Source of the DNA: an uncultured Rhodospirillales bacterium
Lineage (GTDB): Bacteria; Pseudomonadota; Alphaproteobacteria; Acetobacterales; Acetobacteraceae
Direction of reading: 5' to 3'
Assembly: GCA_903865895.1 (NCBI GenBank)
Contig: CAIPLM010000073.1
Location: 1 to 44,688 of the forward strand
Length of the DNA stretch: 44,688 nucleotides
A program made the position numbers and the translations under genes. Within the stretch, counting starts at the first letter, position 1; every line of letters starts with the position of its first letter. Below the pieces are notes generated by a model that had not been told where the DNA came from, did no database searches, and saw only the letters and a list, made by a program, of their open reading frames with translations. Below are positions 34,346-42,736 of this stretch, piece by piece.

Positions 34346-35191
34346 ATGTCCACGATCTCGACCAGCGTCACGACGGAACGCACGTTCGACAGTCCGGCCT
34401 TCACCCACCCAGTGATCATCGAGGCCGGAGTCACCCTCACCGCCCCGTCTCAGCAGTCCTACGCGGTCAACGCCGCGTCGGGCAGTTGGACGGTCACGAA
34501 TGCCGGGCTGCTCCTGGGCCGGACCGGCACGATCGACCCATTCTCGCATTTTCCGCCGCTCTTCAGCGGCGGCATCAGATTGCCGAGCGGCATGCTGACA
34601 AACCTCGCGAGCGGCGACATCGTCGCGGGAGTGACGCCGAATTTCTCCCGCCCCGCAGTCGATATCTACGCGAACGGCCTGTTTCTCAATTACGGCCAGG
34701 TCCATGGGTCCGTCCTCGCGAACCACAGCACGGTCGTCAATCAACTCGGCGGAACGATCACCGGACAGGGGTTCGGGGGCGGCGTGGGCAACCACAACGG
34801 CACCCTGATCAATGGCGGCCTCGTGCAGTCAAGTGCGATCGGCGCCTGGGGAGCCGGGCTTTCGGTCACCAATCAGGCAAGCGGCACGACTTCCGGCGGC
34901 GATGACGGCGTCCTTCCGGACACGAACAGCTCCGTGACCAACGCTGCGGGAGGCCGCATCACCAGCAACAGATTTGGCATTCGCTCGAGTGGGGATGTGG
35001 CCACCATCCTCAATTCCGGCTCGGTCACCGGGCAAAACGCGGGATTTCGTCCACCGCCACTGGCACTGTTCCCGGCATCACCATCATCAACAGCGCGGGC
35101 GATATCATCCAGGCCGCCGCAGGGGCGGCGACGATTTCCACCGCACGCACCAACGGCCCCCACATCGCGCTGCTCGGCTTCACCGGGCTGA
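34346..35191 (+). CDS. Beta-strand-repeat adhesin-like protein, frameshifted near the end
   Basis: 281 residues as read from ATG 34346 (a TTG two codons earlier is possible). The body is rich in Gly, Ser, Thr and Asn with short repeats such as VTNAGLLLG, LTNLASGDIV, VVNQLGGTITGQGFGGG, ILNSGSVTG, the look of a beta-helix passenger of autotransporters or haemagglutinin-like proteins. There is no signal peptide and no beta-barrel or secretion domain. From about 35041 the frame gives unlikely sequence (RPPPLALFPASPSS). Moving back one base at about 35044 restores the repeat (ISSTATGTVPGITIINSAGD) to a TAG at 35209-35211. So one base seems to be missing; this may be a real mutation or a sequence error. 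Confidence 0.65.
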   Translation: MSTISTSVTTERTFDSPAFTHPVIIEAGVTLTAPSQQSYAVNAASGSWTVTNAGLLLGRTGTIDPFSHFPPLFSGGIRLPSGMLTNLASGDIVAGVTPNFSRPAVDIYANGLFLNYGQVHGSVLANHSTVVNQLGGTITGQGFGGGVGNHNGTLINGGLVQSSAIGAWGAGLSVTNQASGTTSGGDDGVLPDTNSSVTNAAGGRITSNRFGIRSSGDVATILNSGSVTGQNAGFRPPPLALFPASPSSTARAISSRPPQGRRRFPPHAPTAPTSRCSASPG

Positions 35192-35216
35192 CCGCTACAA
35201 ATATCCCGTAGGCGGC

Positions 35217-36227
35217 CTAGCCGATCTCCCGCGTCCAGCGCTCCAGCAGGGCATCGCGCTGCGGCAGCAACTCGTCCCATGGCGCCTCGCGAATGCCCTC
35301 CACCCGCTCCGCGCCATAAACCAGCCGCGCGGCGAGCTCGGGCGGCACGCTGACGTCGCGGTTGGTGGGGCCATAGAGGTTCTTGGCAAAAGCGCCCTGG
35401 TAGGCGATGCCGAGGGAGTAGTTCACCCATGCCCGTGAGGCGGCGAGGTTGCCGGCGGATTTGGGGATTTGCGCGCCGGTGTGCTGGCCCCAGGTGCCCT
35501 CCTTCGGGCGGGTCTTGGCAATAGGCAGCCCCATATCGACCATCTGCTGGGCGCGATGGTTGTAGAACAGCGCGGCGTCGATCTCGCCCTGCTGGAACAA
35601 AGCCAGCCCCTCGCTGACGTTCTTGTAGACGCGGAACTTCTTCAGCCGCTTGATGGCGGCGAAGCCGGGGTCGAGGTTCTTGCCGCTGCCACCATGCAGC
35701 AGGGCGGCGAGGTAAAGGAAGGTCAACCCGTAGGACTGGGTGATGTGCGGAATGCCGGGCACAATATCCTCCCGCCACAAATCGAGCCAGGACGCCGCGA
35801 CCGGGAGCTTCTTCGTGTTGTGCACCAGGGCGTATTCGAAGACGACATTGCCGTAATTGGCGGTGGCGGGCGGCATGCAGTTGGCATAGACGCGGGCGGC
35901 ATTGGGCATCTGGGCCGACTGATCCTCCGCCCAGACGCCCATTTGCTGGCCGAGCACGGCGATGTCATTGTCGCAGTAGCAGACATCCCAGGGCGCCCGG
36001 CCGCGCGCGGCGCGCAGCTTGGGCAGGATCGTCACGTCATCCTCGACCGCGAGTGTCACGTCGATGCCCTGGGCTGCCGTGAAGTCGGGGATCACCGCCT
36101 CACGCAGCGTCTTCTCGAACAGCCCGCCATAGCACTGGATGGTGATGCGCGGCCGCTCCTGAGCCCGGGCGATCGCGGGCATCGCGAGAATGGGCGCGGC
36201 AAGCAGGGAACGGCGGCGCAGCAGCAT
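35217..36227 (-). CDS. Polyamine-type ABC transporter substrate-binding protein
   Basis: 336 residues. Signal peptide MLLRRRSLLAAPILAMPAIA, cleaved after about residue 22 (ARA). ITIQCYGGLFEKTLREAVIPDF and GRAPWDVCYCDNDIAVLGQQ place it in the PotD/PotF superfamily (SBP_bac_6/8), though the typical NWxxYI of PotF is missing, so a different small solute is likely. ATG at 36227 starts the signal peptide. It is the last gene of the transporter operon hemB-ATPase-permease-permease-binding protein. Confidence 0.88.
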   Translation of the reverse strand: MLLRRRSLLAAPILAMPAIARAQERPRITIQCYGGLFEKTLREAVIPDFTAAQGIDVTLAVEDDVTILPKLRAARGRAPWDVCYCDNDIAVLGQQMGVWAEDQSAQMPNAARVYANCMPPATANYGNVVFEYALVHNTKKLPVAASWLDLWREDIVPGIPHITQSYGLTFLYLAALLHGGSGKNLDPGFAAIKRLKKFRVYKNVSEGLALFQQGEIDAALFYNHRAQQMVDMGLPIAKTRPKEGTWGQHTGAQIPKSAGNLAASRAWVNYSLGIAYQGAFAKNLYGPTNRDVSVPPELAARLVYGAERVEGIREAPWDELLPQRDALLERWTREIG

Positions 36228-36252
36228 CGGGGTCACTCCGTTTCGATCGGCA

Positions 36253-37044
36253 TCATTCTGCGCCGCCGAGGAGACCACGGTCCAGCCCGAGCAGCCATTG
36301 ACATAGGACAACCGCCAACATCGCCAGAACGATCAGCGCCGCCGAGGCGGCGGCCAGCATCGGGTCAATCGCGAACTCGATATAGGTGTAGAGCCGCACC
36401 GGCAGCGGCACCACATCAGGCCCAGCGAGAAACACCGAGAGCGTCACCTGGTCGAAGGAGGTGACGAACATGAAGGCGAGTGCGGCGAGAATAGCGGGGT
36501 ACACGGCCGGCAGAGTGACGCGCAGATGGATGCGCCATGGCCCGGCGCCGAGGCTCTCCGCCGCCTCCATCAGCGCCGGATCCAGCCGCTCCAGCGCGGC
36601 GCCGACGGTGCGGATGCAATAGGGCACCACGATCAGGGTATGGCCGATCAGCAGGCCGCCGAGCGGGGCATCGAGGTCGATCGCGTAGTAGAACTGCAGC
36701 AGCGCGACCGCGGTGACGATGCTGGGCAGCGTCAAGGGCGCCATGGCGATGCCGTGCAGCAAGGCGCGCCCGGGCAACCCGGCATGGCGCAGGCCGATCG
36801 CCGCGGGGATGCCGATCGCCGCCGCCGAGGCAGCCGCAAGCACGCCGAGCACCACGCTGGTGCGCAAGGCCGCGAGGAAGTCCGCGCGGCCCAGCAGCGC
36901 CTCGTACCAGCGGAGCGTGAACCCCTGGGGCGGAAAGGCGACATAGGCCGTCGTGGTGAAGGAGGCGCCGATGATCACCACCAGCGGCAGCAGCAGGAAC
37001 ACCACCACCCCCGAGGCCGCCAAAGCAAGAAGCCGGGCGAACAT
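36253..37044 (-). CDS. ABC transporter permease, PotC-like
   Basis: 263 residues with about six membrane helices. PQGFTLRWYEALLGRADFLAALRTS (quoted in part) is the typical start after helix 1; the EAA loop is MEAAESLGAGPWRIHLRVTLP and FVTSFDQVTLSVFLAGPD follows. Its ATG shares one base with the upstream permease stop (TGATG). Forms the channel with the PotB-like partner. Confidence 0.91.
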   Translation of the reverse strand: MFARLLALAASGVVVFLLLPLVVIIGASFTTTAYVAFPPQGFTLRWYEALLGRADFLAALRTSVVLGVLAAASAAAIGIPAAIGLRHAGLPGRALLHGIAMAPLTLPSIVTAVALLQFYYAIDLDAPLGGLLIGHTLIVVPYCIRTVGAALERLDPALMEAAESLGAGPWRIHLRVTLPAVYPAILAALAFMFVTSFDQVTLSVFLAGPDVVPLPVRLYTYIEFAIDPMLAAASAALIVLAMLAVVLCQWLLGLDRGLLGGAE

Positions 37045-37859
37045 CAACGCGCCCGGAACAGCCGGTCATGCAGCGCCGTCACGATCAAGGTGAGGGCGAG
37101 CAGGACCATGGCGAGTGCGGCGCCAAGCGGCCAGTTCAGCGAGAAAGTGAACTTCTCGTAGATCACCGTGCTAATCGTCGAAATGCGGTTGCCGCCCAAC
37201 AGCCGCGGCGTGATGAAGGCGCTGATCGCGGTGCAGAACACCAGCAGGCTGCCGGTGGCGATGCCGGGCATGGCGAGATGCACATGCACGCGGGCGAGGA
37301 TGCGCCATTCCCCCGCCCCGAGGCTGGCCGCTGCCTCCAGCAGCCGTTGGTCGATCCGCTCCATCGCCGCCACCAGACTCAGCACCATCAGCGGCAAAGT
37401 GACATGCACGAGGCCGATGCCAACCGCCGCCATGTTGGCGTCGAGCGGCACAGATGGCAGCCCCATCGCGCGCAGCCAGGCGTTGAGCAGCCCGTGCTCA
37501 CCGAGCAGCACGATCCAGGCGTAGCTGCGCACCACCAGATTGATCAGCATCGGCGAGAGCGCCACCACCAGCAGCATCGCCTTGAGCCGCGGCCCCGCCC
37601 GCACGGTGGCAAGCGCCAGCGGGTAGCCGAGCAGCAGGGTCACCAGCGTCACCGCCCCGCCGAGAAAAATCGTGCCGGCGAGCAGGCCGAGATAGAACGG
37701 GTCGGCCAGCGCGGTCAGGTAGTTGGCGCCGGTCCAACCCTCGCCCACCAGCAAGGTGCTGCTGAATGGCCGCAGGCTCAACACGGCCAGGGCCACGCCG
37801 GGGGCGAGCAGGAAGCAGGCGTAGAAGATCAGCAGGGGCGCGAGCGGCAGATGGCGCAT
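37044..37859 (-). CDS. ABC transporter permease, PotB-like
   Basis: 271 residues, about six membrane helices. ATG at 37859 lies 4 nt after the ATPase stop; the frame is open much further upstream but that part lies over the ATPase gene. LTALADPFYLGLLAGTIFLG, LLEAAASLGAGEWRILARVH (EAA loop) and FITPRLLGGNRISTISTVIY are family features. Inner membrane; partner of the next gene. Confidence 0.91.
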   Translation of the reverse strand: MRHLPLAPLLIFYACFLLAPGVALAVLSLRPFSSTLLVGEGWTGANYLTALADPFYLGLLAGTIFLGGAVTLVTLLLGYPLALATVRAGPRLKAMLLVVALSPMLINLVVRSYAWIVLLGEHGLLNAWLRAMGLPSVPLDANMAAVGIGLVHVTLPLMVLSLVAAMERIDQRLLEAAASLGAGEWRILARVHVHLAMPGIATGSLLVFCTAISAFITPRLLGGNRISTISTVIYEKFTFSLNWPLGAALAMVLLALTLIVTALHDRLFRAR

Positions 37860-37863
37860 CGCC

Positions 37864-38868
37864 TCAGCCCGGCGGCAGAATGCGGCAATCCGCCGCCGCC
37901 ACGGTGACGCGCACGGCATCGCCGATAGCAAACGGCGCAGCGGCCGGCAGCAAGGCACGGAGTATGCCGGTGCGGGTCTGCACATGCAGCTCGACCGACA
38001 CCCCGAGGAAGCGCCGCGCCACGATGCGCGGGCCGCTCTCCGCCGCCGCGAGCGCGATGCGGTCATGCGGGATGAAGGCAAGGCCGCCGCCTTCGGGCCA
38101 GGCGATCTCCACGCCCGTTTCCCCAGCCTCGGGGATCGGCAGCAAATTGCCGGCGCCGATGAACTCGGCAACCTCGGCATCGGTGGGCGCGGCGAACAGC
38201 CGCTCCGGCGTGTCGATCTGGCGGATCCGCCCGTCGCGCAGCACCGCGACCCGATCGGCCATCGAGAAGGCCTCCTCGCGATCATGGGTGACAAACAGCG
38301 CGGTAACACCGAGGCGGCGCTGTAAAGCGCGCAGCTCGGTCTGCATCTGCACGCGCAACTGCTTGTCGAGCGCGGCGAGGGGTTCATCGAGCAGCAGCAA
38401 ATCGGGCGCGATCACCAGCGCCCGGGCCAGCGCCACCCGCTGCTGCTGCCCGCCGGAGAGCTGATGCGGCCGCCGCTCAGCCAACTCCGTTAGGCCGACC
38501 ATGCCCAGAGCCTCCGCCACCCGGGCCCGCGCCTCGCCGCGCGGCACCCCCCGGCTGTCGAGCCCGAAGCGCACATTCTCCGCCGCGCTCATATGGGGGA
38601 ACAGCGCGTAGGACTGAAAGACGATGCCAATATTGCGCCGTCGCGGCGGCACGGCGGCGATATCCGCCCCGTTCAGCCGGATGTGCCCCGCCACCGGCGG
38701 CACGAAGCCGGCGATGGCGCGCAGTAGCGAGGTCTTGCCGCAGCCGGAGGGGCCGAGCAGCGCGACGAACTCACCACTGCCGGCCGACAGCGATACGCCA
38801 TCCAGCGCCGTCACCGCGCCATAGGCGACGCGGAGATCCTCGACCTCGAGCAGTGCCCCCCGCGTCAC
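37864..38868 (-). CDS. Polyamine-type ABC transporter ATPase (PotA-like)
   Basis: 334 residues. Walker A GPSGCGKT (39-46), Q-loop VFQSYALFPHMS, signature LSGGQQQR (137-144), Walker B LLLLDEPLAALD (157 on), H-loop FVTHDREEAF, and a C-terminal TOBE domain with EFIGAGNLLP and PRIVARRFLGVSVELHV. Complete. The GTG start overlaps the hemB stop by 4 nt (GTGA), with no ATG nearby. It is the only PotA-type ATPase in the window and so could also serve the ATPase-less permease pair at 9916-11515. Confidence 0.94.
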   Translation of the reverse strand: MTRGALLEVEDLRVAYGAVTALDGVSLSAGSGEFVALLGPSGCGKTSLLRAIAGFVPPVAGHIRLNGADIAAVPPRRRNIGIVFQSYALFPHMSAAENVRFGLDSRGVPRGEARARVAEALGMVGLTELAERRPHQLSGGQQQRVALARALVIAPDLLLLDEPLAALDKQLRVQMQTELRALQRRLGVTALFVTHDREEAFSMADRVAVLRDGRIRQIDTPERLFAAPTDAEVAEFIGAGNLLPIPEAGETGVEIAWPEGGGLAFIPHDRIALAAAESGPRIVARRFLGVSVELHVQTRTGILRALLPAAAPFAIGDAVRVTVAAADCRILPPG

Positions 38869-39860
38869 CCCTCGGCCAACACCGCCGCTGCCGCCGGTGC
38901 GAAATAGGTCAGCACGCCCGCCGCCCCGGCGCGCTTGAAGCCCATCAGGCTCTCCATCATCGCGCGGCGATGATCGAGCCAGCCATTGCGCACCGCGGCC
39001 ATGATCATCGCGTATTCGCCGGACACCTGATAGGCGAAGGTGGGCACGCCGAAGCGGTCATGCACGCGGCGGACGATATCGAGATAGGGCATGCCGGGCT
39101 TCACCATCACCATGTCCGCGCCCTCCATCAGGTCGATCTCGACCTCGCGCAGCGCCTCGTCGGAATTGGCCGGGTCCATCTGATAGGTCTTCTTGTCGCC
39201 GACAACGGAGAGGCTGGAGCCCACCGCCTCACGGAACGGGCCGTAGAAGGCCGACGCGTATTTCGCGGCGTAGGACATGATGCGCGTGTCGATCAGCCCC
39301 TGCTCGTCGAGCGCGGCGCGGATGACACCGATGCGGCCATCCATCATGTCCGACGGGGCGATGACATCGATGCCGGCGGCGGCCTGGTTGACCGCCTGGG
39401 TGCGCAGGATCGCCAGCGTGTCGTCATTATGCACGTAGCCGTTGCGGATCACCCCGTCATGCCCGTGATCGGTATAGGGATCGAGCGCGACGTCACCCAC
39501 CAGGCCGACCTGGGGGAATTCGCGCTTCAGCAGCCGGGCGGCGCGGCAGATCAAATTGTCGGGGTTGGTGGATTCGGTGCCCTCGGCGTCCTTGATCTCC
39601 GGCGGCGTCATCGGGAACAGCGCGATGGCGGGAATGCCGAGCTTCACCGCGGCCTCGCAATGGGCGGCGAGCCGGTCGATGGTAACGCGCTGCACGTCGG
39701 GCATCGAGCCGACATCGGTGGTGGTGTTGCTGCCCTCGATGACGAACACCGGCCAGATCAGATCATCGACAGAGAGGCGATTCTCGGCGACCAGCCGGCG
39801 GGTCCAGGCATCGCGGCGGTTGCGGCGCATGCGGGTGGTGGGGAAGGGCCCGACGGTCAT
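38865..39860 (-). CDS. hemB: Porphobilinogen synthase (delta-aminolevulinate dehydratase)
   Basis: 331 residues. Active-site lysines Lys200 (MSYAAKYASAFYGPFR) and Lys254 (MVMVKPGMPYLD) are present. The metal-site strand reads DVALDPYTDHGHDG, with aspartates where zinc enzymes have cysteines, so this is the magnesium-type enzyme usual in Alphaproteobacteria. It joins two 5-aminolevulinate molecules into porphobilinogen for haem and, further on, corrinoid synthesis. It leads the operon with a polyamine-type transporter. The B12-dependent methyl-transfer cluster begins on its other side. Confidence 0.97.
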   Translation of the reverse strand: MTVGPFPTTRMRRNRRDAWTRRLVAENRLSVDDLIWPVFVIEGSNTTTDVGSMPDVQRVTIDRLAAHCEAAVKLGIPAIALFPMTPPEIKDAEGTESTNPDNLICRAARLLKREFPQVGLVGDVALDPYTDHGHDGVIRNGYVHNDDTLAILRTQAVNQAAAGIDVIAPSDMMDGRIGVIRAALDEQGLIDTRIMSYAAKYASAFYGPFREAVGSSLSVVGDKKTYQMDPANSDEALREVEIDLMEGADMVMVKPGMPYLDIVRRVHDRFGVPTFAYQVSGEYAMIMAAVRNGWLDHRRAMMESLMGFKRAGAAGVLTYFAPAAAAVLAEG

Positions 39861-39921
39861 GGTGTAAGCTCCGGCGAAAATTCCGCCCGCTTAGTCCCAC
39901 GTTCGGCGCGGCGTGGAAAGG

Positions 39922-40500
39922 TCAGAGGGCGGCGATGTGGGTCGCGAGATCGCCGTAGCCGGTCTGCCGCCGTTCATAGGCGAGGCCCAGCCTTGCGGCC
40001 GCAGCCTCGGCGGCGGCATCGAGGGTGGGGTCATGGGTCTGGGCGAGGTAGACCACGCGCTCGTAGTGGCCGAAATACATGTCGCGCAGCTCAGGATGGC
40101 GATCAATCCCTAGCCCTTCGATCACCAGCGTGTCGAACTGCCGGGCGAGGAAATCGGTGAGGAAGAAGCTGCGCATATCCGCATCTTCGGCCGCCGCGAA
40201 TGCCTCGACGCCGGTGAAAAAGGCGTAGCAATGGGCGCCCGGCAGCATCGCGATACCCTCCTCGGCGCAAAGCCGCGCCAGATCCCCGCCCGTGCCGCAA
40301 TCGGCATAGGCGAGGAAGATGCGGGAATGCGTGGGGCGGAATTTCGCCAACGCCGCCCGCACCGCGCCCGGAATGCGCTCCGGGCGGTTGTGCAGCGTGG
40401 CGGGCAGGCAGTGCAGCGTGAGGTGATCGAGCCGGTTGGCCTCGATCACCGCGCCGATTTCGCGGGCGAGGGCCCCGCAGGCGAGGATGAGGGTAGTCAC
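39922..40500 (-). CDS. DUF1638 family protein
   Basis: 192 residues read from GTG 40500; no Shine-Dalgarno is visible. The start TTLILACGALAREIGAVIEAN and the Cys-containing strands LHCLPATLHNRPERI, YADCGTGGDL and GAHCYAFFTGVEAF mark DUF1638. Its conserved cysteines suggest a metal or corrinoid-related role. In many bacteria DUF1638 genes sit with corrinoid proteins and methyltransferases, as here. It is downstream of the B12-binding protein gene but separated by a 109 nt palindromic element. Function unproven. Confidence 0.88.
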   Translation of the reverse strand: MTTLILACGALAREIGAVIEANRLDHLTLHCLPATLHNRPERIPGAVRAALAKFRPTHSRIFLAYADCGTGGDLARLCAEEGIAMLPGAHCYAFFTGVEAFAAAEDADMRSFFLTDFLARQFDTLVIEGLGIDRHPELRDMYFGHYERVVYLAQTHDPTLDAAAEAAAARLGLAYERRQTGYGDLATHIAAL

Positions 40501-40511
40501 CGCTGCGACGC

Positions 40512-40600
40512 AAAACGGATAAAAGTTTTTGGCTCCCTTTTTTCAAAAAGGGAGAATTGTTCTTTTTTGAAAAAAAGAACCAAAAAACTTTTATCCGTTT
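40512..40600. terminator. Compound palindrome: two copies of the AAACGGATAAAAGT hairpin element, inverted
   Basis: Outer arms AAACGGATAAAAGTTTTTGG (40513-40532) and its complement at 40580-40600 (one extra base). Inside are two hairpins: CTCCCTTTTT/AAAAAGGGAG (40533-40554) and GTTCTTTTTT/AAAAAAGAAC (40559-40580). Each half is leader plus hairpin, as in the single copy at 18719-18770. It lies just after the B12-binding gene stop and before the DUF1638 start, where it could terminate or reduce transcription. Confidence 0.8.
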
Positions 40601-40609
40601 GGTTCGGTG

Positions 40610-41323
40610 TCACGCCGGCTTCGGCGCGGCGAGGCCGGCCTGGTTGGAGCGGCGCTTCATGAAGGTCTGAGCGGTTTCGACGGCCACCGCCGCGTCACGG
40701 CAATAGGCGTCGGCACCGACCGACATGGCGAATTCCTCGTTGAGCGGCGCGCCGCCGACCAGCACCACCAGCTCGTCACGGATGCCTTTGTCCTTCAGCG
40801 CCTGGATGACGACTTTCATATAGGGCATCGTCGTGGTCAGCAGGGCGGACATGCCGAGGATTTCCGGCTTGTGCTCGTCAATGGCAGCGAGGAAGCGCTC
40901 GACGGAGGTGTTCACCCCGAGGTCGATCACCTCGAAGCCGGCGCCTTCCAGCATCATGCCGACCAGGTTCTTGCCGATGTCGTGGATGTCGCCCTTCACG
41001 GTGCCGACCACCATTTTGCCGATCTTCGGCGCGCCGGTCTCGGCCAGCAGCGGGCGCAGGATGAACATGCCGGCCTTCATGGCGTTGGCCGACAGCAACA
41101 CTTCGGGCACGAAGAGGATGCCGTCACGGAAATCCTCGCCGACAATGCGCATGCCTTCGACCAGCGCGATGGTGAGCACGTTGTACGGCGTCCAGCCGCG
41201 GCCGAGCAGGATATTCACGCCCTCGGTGATCTCCTCCTTGAGGCCGTCATAGAGGTCGTCATGCATCTGGGCGACGAGGTCTTCGTCGGAGAGTTCGGCG
41301 AGGTTGATTTCGGCGTCGGACAT
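40610..41323 (-). CDS. Cobalamin-binding (corrinoid) methyltransferase protein
   Basis: 237 residues. A four-helix cap domain (about 10-95, with EGMRIVGEDFRDGILFVPEVLLSANAM read in parts) precedes a Rossmann B12-binding domain starting KMVVGTVKGDIHDIGKNLV. His114 in DIHDIGK is the lower cobalt ligand of base-off corrinoid. GMSALLTTTMPYMK and LVGGAPLNEEFA complete the fold. It carries a methyl group on cobalt between donor and acceptor, as the middle domains of MetH do. It lies 12 nt after the homocysteine methyltransferase gene. Confidence 0.94.
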   Translation of the reverse strand: MSDAEINLAELSDEDLVAQMHDDLYDGLKEEITEGVNILLGRGWTPYNVLTIALVEGMRIVGEDFRDGILFVPEVLLSANAMKAGMFILRPLLAETGAPKIGKMVVGTVKGDIHDIGKNLVGMMLEGAGFEVIDLGVNTSVERFLAAIDEHKPEILGMSALLTTTMPYMKVVIQALKDKGIRDELVVLVGGAPLNEEFAMSVGADAYCRDAAVAVETAQTFMKRRSNQAGLAAPKPA

Positions 41324-41335
41324 TGGGGTTTCCCG

Positions 41336-42331
41336 TCAGGAGCGGCGGCGGCTGGGGCGGCGCGAGGAGGTTGCGGTGCTGGGCGGTGCGACGAGCGGGC
41401 CGAGGGCGGCGACCACGGCGTCGATATCGGGGCGGGCGCGCTTGGTGTGGCGATCGAGCGCGTCGCGCATGGCGGCGAGATGGGCGGGCGAGGTGCCGCA
41501 GCAGCCGCCGATGATGCTGGCGCCGGCGTCACGCGCGAGGCGGGCGTATTCGGCCATCAATTCGGGCGTGCCGGTATAAACCACGCTGTCGCCCTTCACG
41601 CGCGGCACGCCGCAATTGGCCTTGGCGATCACCACGGCGTCCGGCACCGCCTCGGTGATGCCCAGCACGGAGCACACCAAATCCGACGCGCCGACGCCGC
41701 AATTGCAGCCGACGCCGTGGGGCGCGGGGGCGAAGCCGAGGGTTGAGGTGGCCATGTTGGCGGGGGAGAGGCCCATCATGGTCATCCCCGCGGTGTCGAA
41801 GCTCGCGGTGATGGTGTATTCCATGCCGCAGAGCGTGGCGGCATCGGCGGCGGCGCGCATTTCCTCGAGCGCCGACATGGTCTCGATCCAGATCACATCG
41901 GCGCCGCCGGCCTTGAGGCCCTCGATCTGCTCGACGAAAACCTCCACCGCCGCCGCCTCGGTGAGTTCGCCCAAGGGTGCGAAGAGATCACCGGTGGGGC
42001 CAACCGAACCGCCGACCAGCACCTTGCGGCCGGATGTGTCGGCGACCTCGCGGGCGAGGGAGGCGGCGCGCTTGTTGAGGTCATGCACGCGGCTTTGGGC
42101 GTTGTGCAGCATCAGGCGGCGCGAGGTGCCGCCGAAGGAGTTGGTGAGGATGATGTCGGCGCCGGCATCGGTGAAATTGCGGTAGAGGCGGGTGATTTCC
42201 TCGGGGCGGTCCGCGTTCCACAGCTCCGGCGCCTCGCCCGAGGTGAGCCCACGGTCGAACAAATTGGTGCCGGTGGCGCCATCGGCCAACAGCCATCCGC
42301 GCTCCTTCAGCCGTTCCTCGATGATCGCCAC
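41336..42331 (-). CDS. Homocysteine S-methyltransferase (MetH N-domain / BHMT-like)
   Basis: 331 residues from GTG 42331, preceded by AGGGGG at about 6 nt. LADGATGTNLFDRGL is the barrel start. Zinc ligands are Cys211 (GCNCGVG) and Cys277/Cys278 (IIGGCCGT). It transfers a methyl group to homocysteine to make methionine. Alphaproteobacterial relatives are often named betaine-homocysteine methyltransferase (BmtA). The B12-binding protein directly downstream makes a corrinoid methyl donor more likely. The C-terminal tail (about 300-331) is basic and Ser/Arg-rich. Divergent from the small gene at 42437 across 105 bp. Confidence 0.92.
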   Translation of the reverse strand: MAIIEERLKERGWLLADGATGTNLFDRGLTSGEAPELWNADRPEEITRLYRNFTDAGADIILTNSFGGTSRRLMLHNAQSRVHDLNKRAASLAREVADTSGRKVLVGGSVGPTGDLFAPLGELTEAAAVEVFVEQIEGLKAGGADVIWIETMSALEEMRAAADAATLCGMEYTITASFDTAGMTMMGLSPANMATSTLGFAPAPHGVGCNCGVGASDLVCSVLGITEAVPDAVVIAKANCGVPRVKGDSVVYTGTPELMAEYARLARDAGASIIGGCCGTSPAHLAAMRDALDRHTKRARPDIDAVVAALGPLVAPPSTATSSRRPSRRRS

Positions 42332-42436
42332 GCAAGCCCCCTGCCAATTCCGTTCGCGCGCCCGTATTGTCCGCGCCCCAGGTGAGGCCAGATACAGGTT
42401 CGCTCACACATTTAGAGAGGTTTTCGTCGGATCGCC
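42332..42436. promoter_or_regulatory. Divergent promoter region of the corrinoid cluster
   Basis: 105 bp between two outward genes. An inverted repeat GTGAG (42382-42386) / CTCAC (42403-42407) with 16 nt between could be an operator or a leader hairpin. No SAM, SAH or cobalamin riboswitch pattern is recognised, and there is little room for one. Confidence 0.4.
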
Positions 42437-42736
42437 ATGGCACAGCGCATCATTCTCTACTGGCGAGACATTCCGACCCAGGTGATCATCCGCCAGGGAC
42501 GCACAACCGAGAAGCGCGAACTGTCCGAGCGCTTCGCTTTGGCAGTGGACGCGGCGGCGATGCGGGCCGGCATGCACGGGTCCGACGCCTATCTGGAGCA
42601 GTGGCGGCGCGCGGCGCCCGAGCCCTGCGGCGATGATATGGCGGCGGAGGCCGATGCGGCGGCGGCGGCGCTGGAGACGAAGTTCGACCAGGCGACGCTG
42701 GCCGCCTACGTGAAGAACGGCGGCGCGGCGCCCTGA
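42437..42736 (+). CDS. 'Virulence factor' (PF13769) family small protein
   Basis: 99 residues. The sequence IILYWRDIPTQVIIRQG with RELSERFALAVDAAAMRAG and SDAYLEQWRR matches the alphaproteobacterial family loosely named virulence factor, of unknown function. These genes recur beside corrinoid and methyl-transfer genes, so the name is probably misleading. The conserved strand-helix-helix core suggests a small alpha/beta fold. The stop TGA shares one base with the next ATG, so it is tightly coupled to the ASKHA ferredoxin protein. Confidence 0.8.
   Translation: MAQRIILYWRDIPTQVIIRQGRTTEKRELSERFALAVDAAAMRAGMHGSDAYLEQWRRAAPEPCGDDMAAEADAAAAALETKFDQATLAAYVKNGGAAP

Noticed and set aside
37868-38387. 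Upstream extension of the PotB-like permease to 38387
   Set aside because: The extension is Arg/Ser/Pro-rich and lies opposite frame within the ATPase gene; the permease N-terminal helix begins at the ATG 37859.
42332-42436. SAM, SAH or cobalamin riboswitch ahead of the methionine/B12 genes
   Set aside because: Only 105 bp shared by two divergent genes, and no match to the conserved cores I know; only a short GTGAG/CTCAC repeat is seen.
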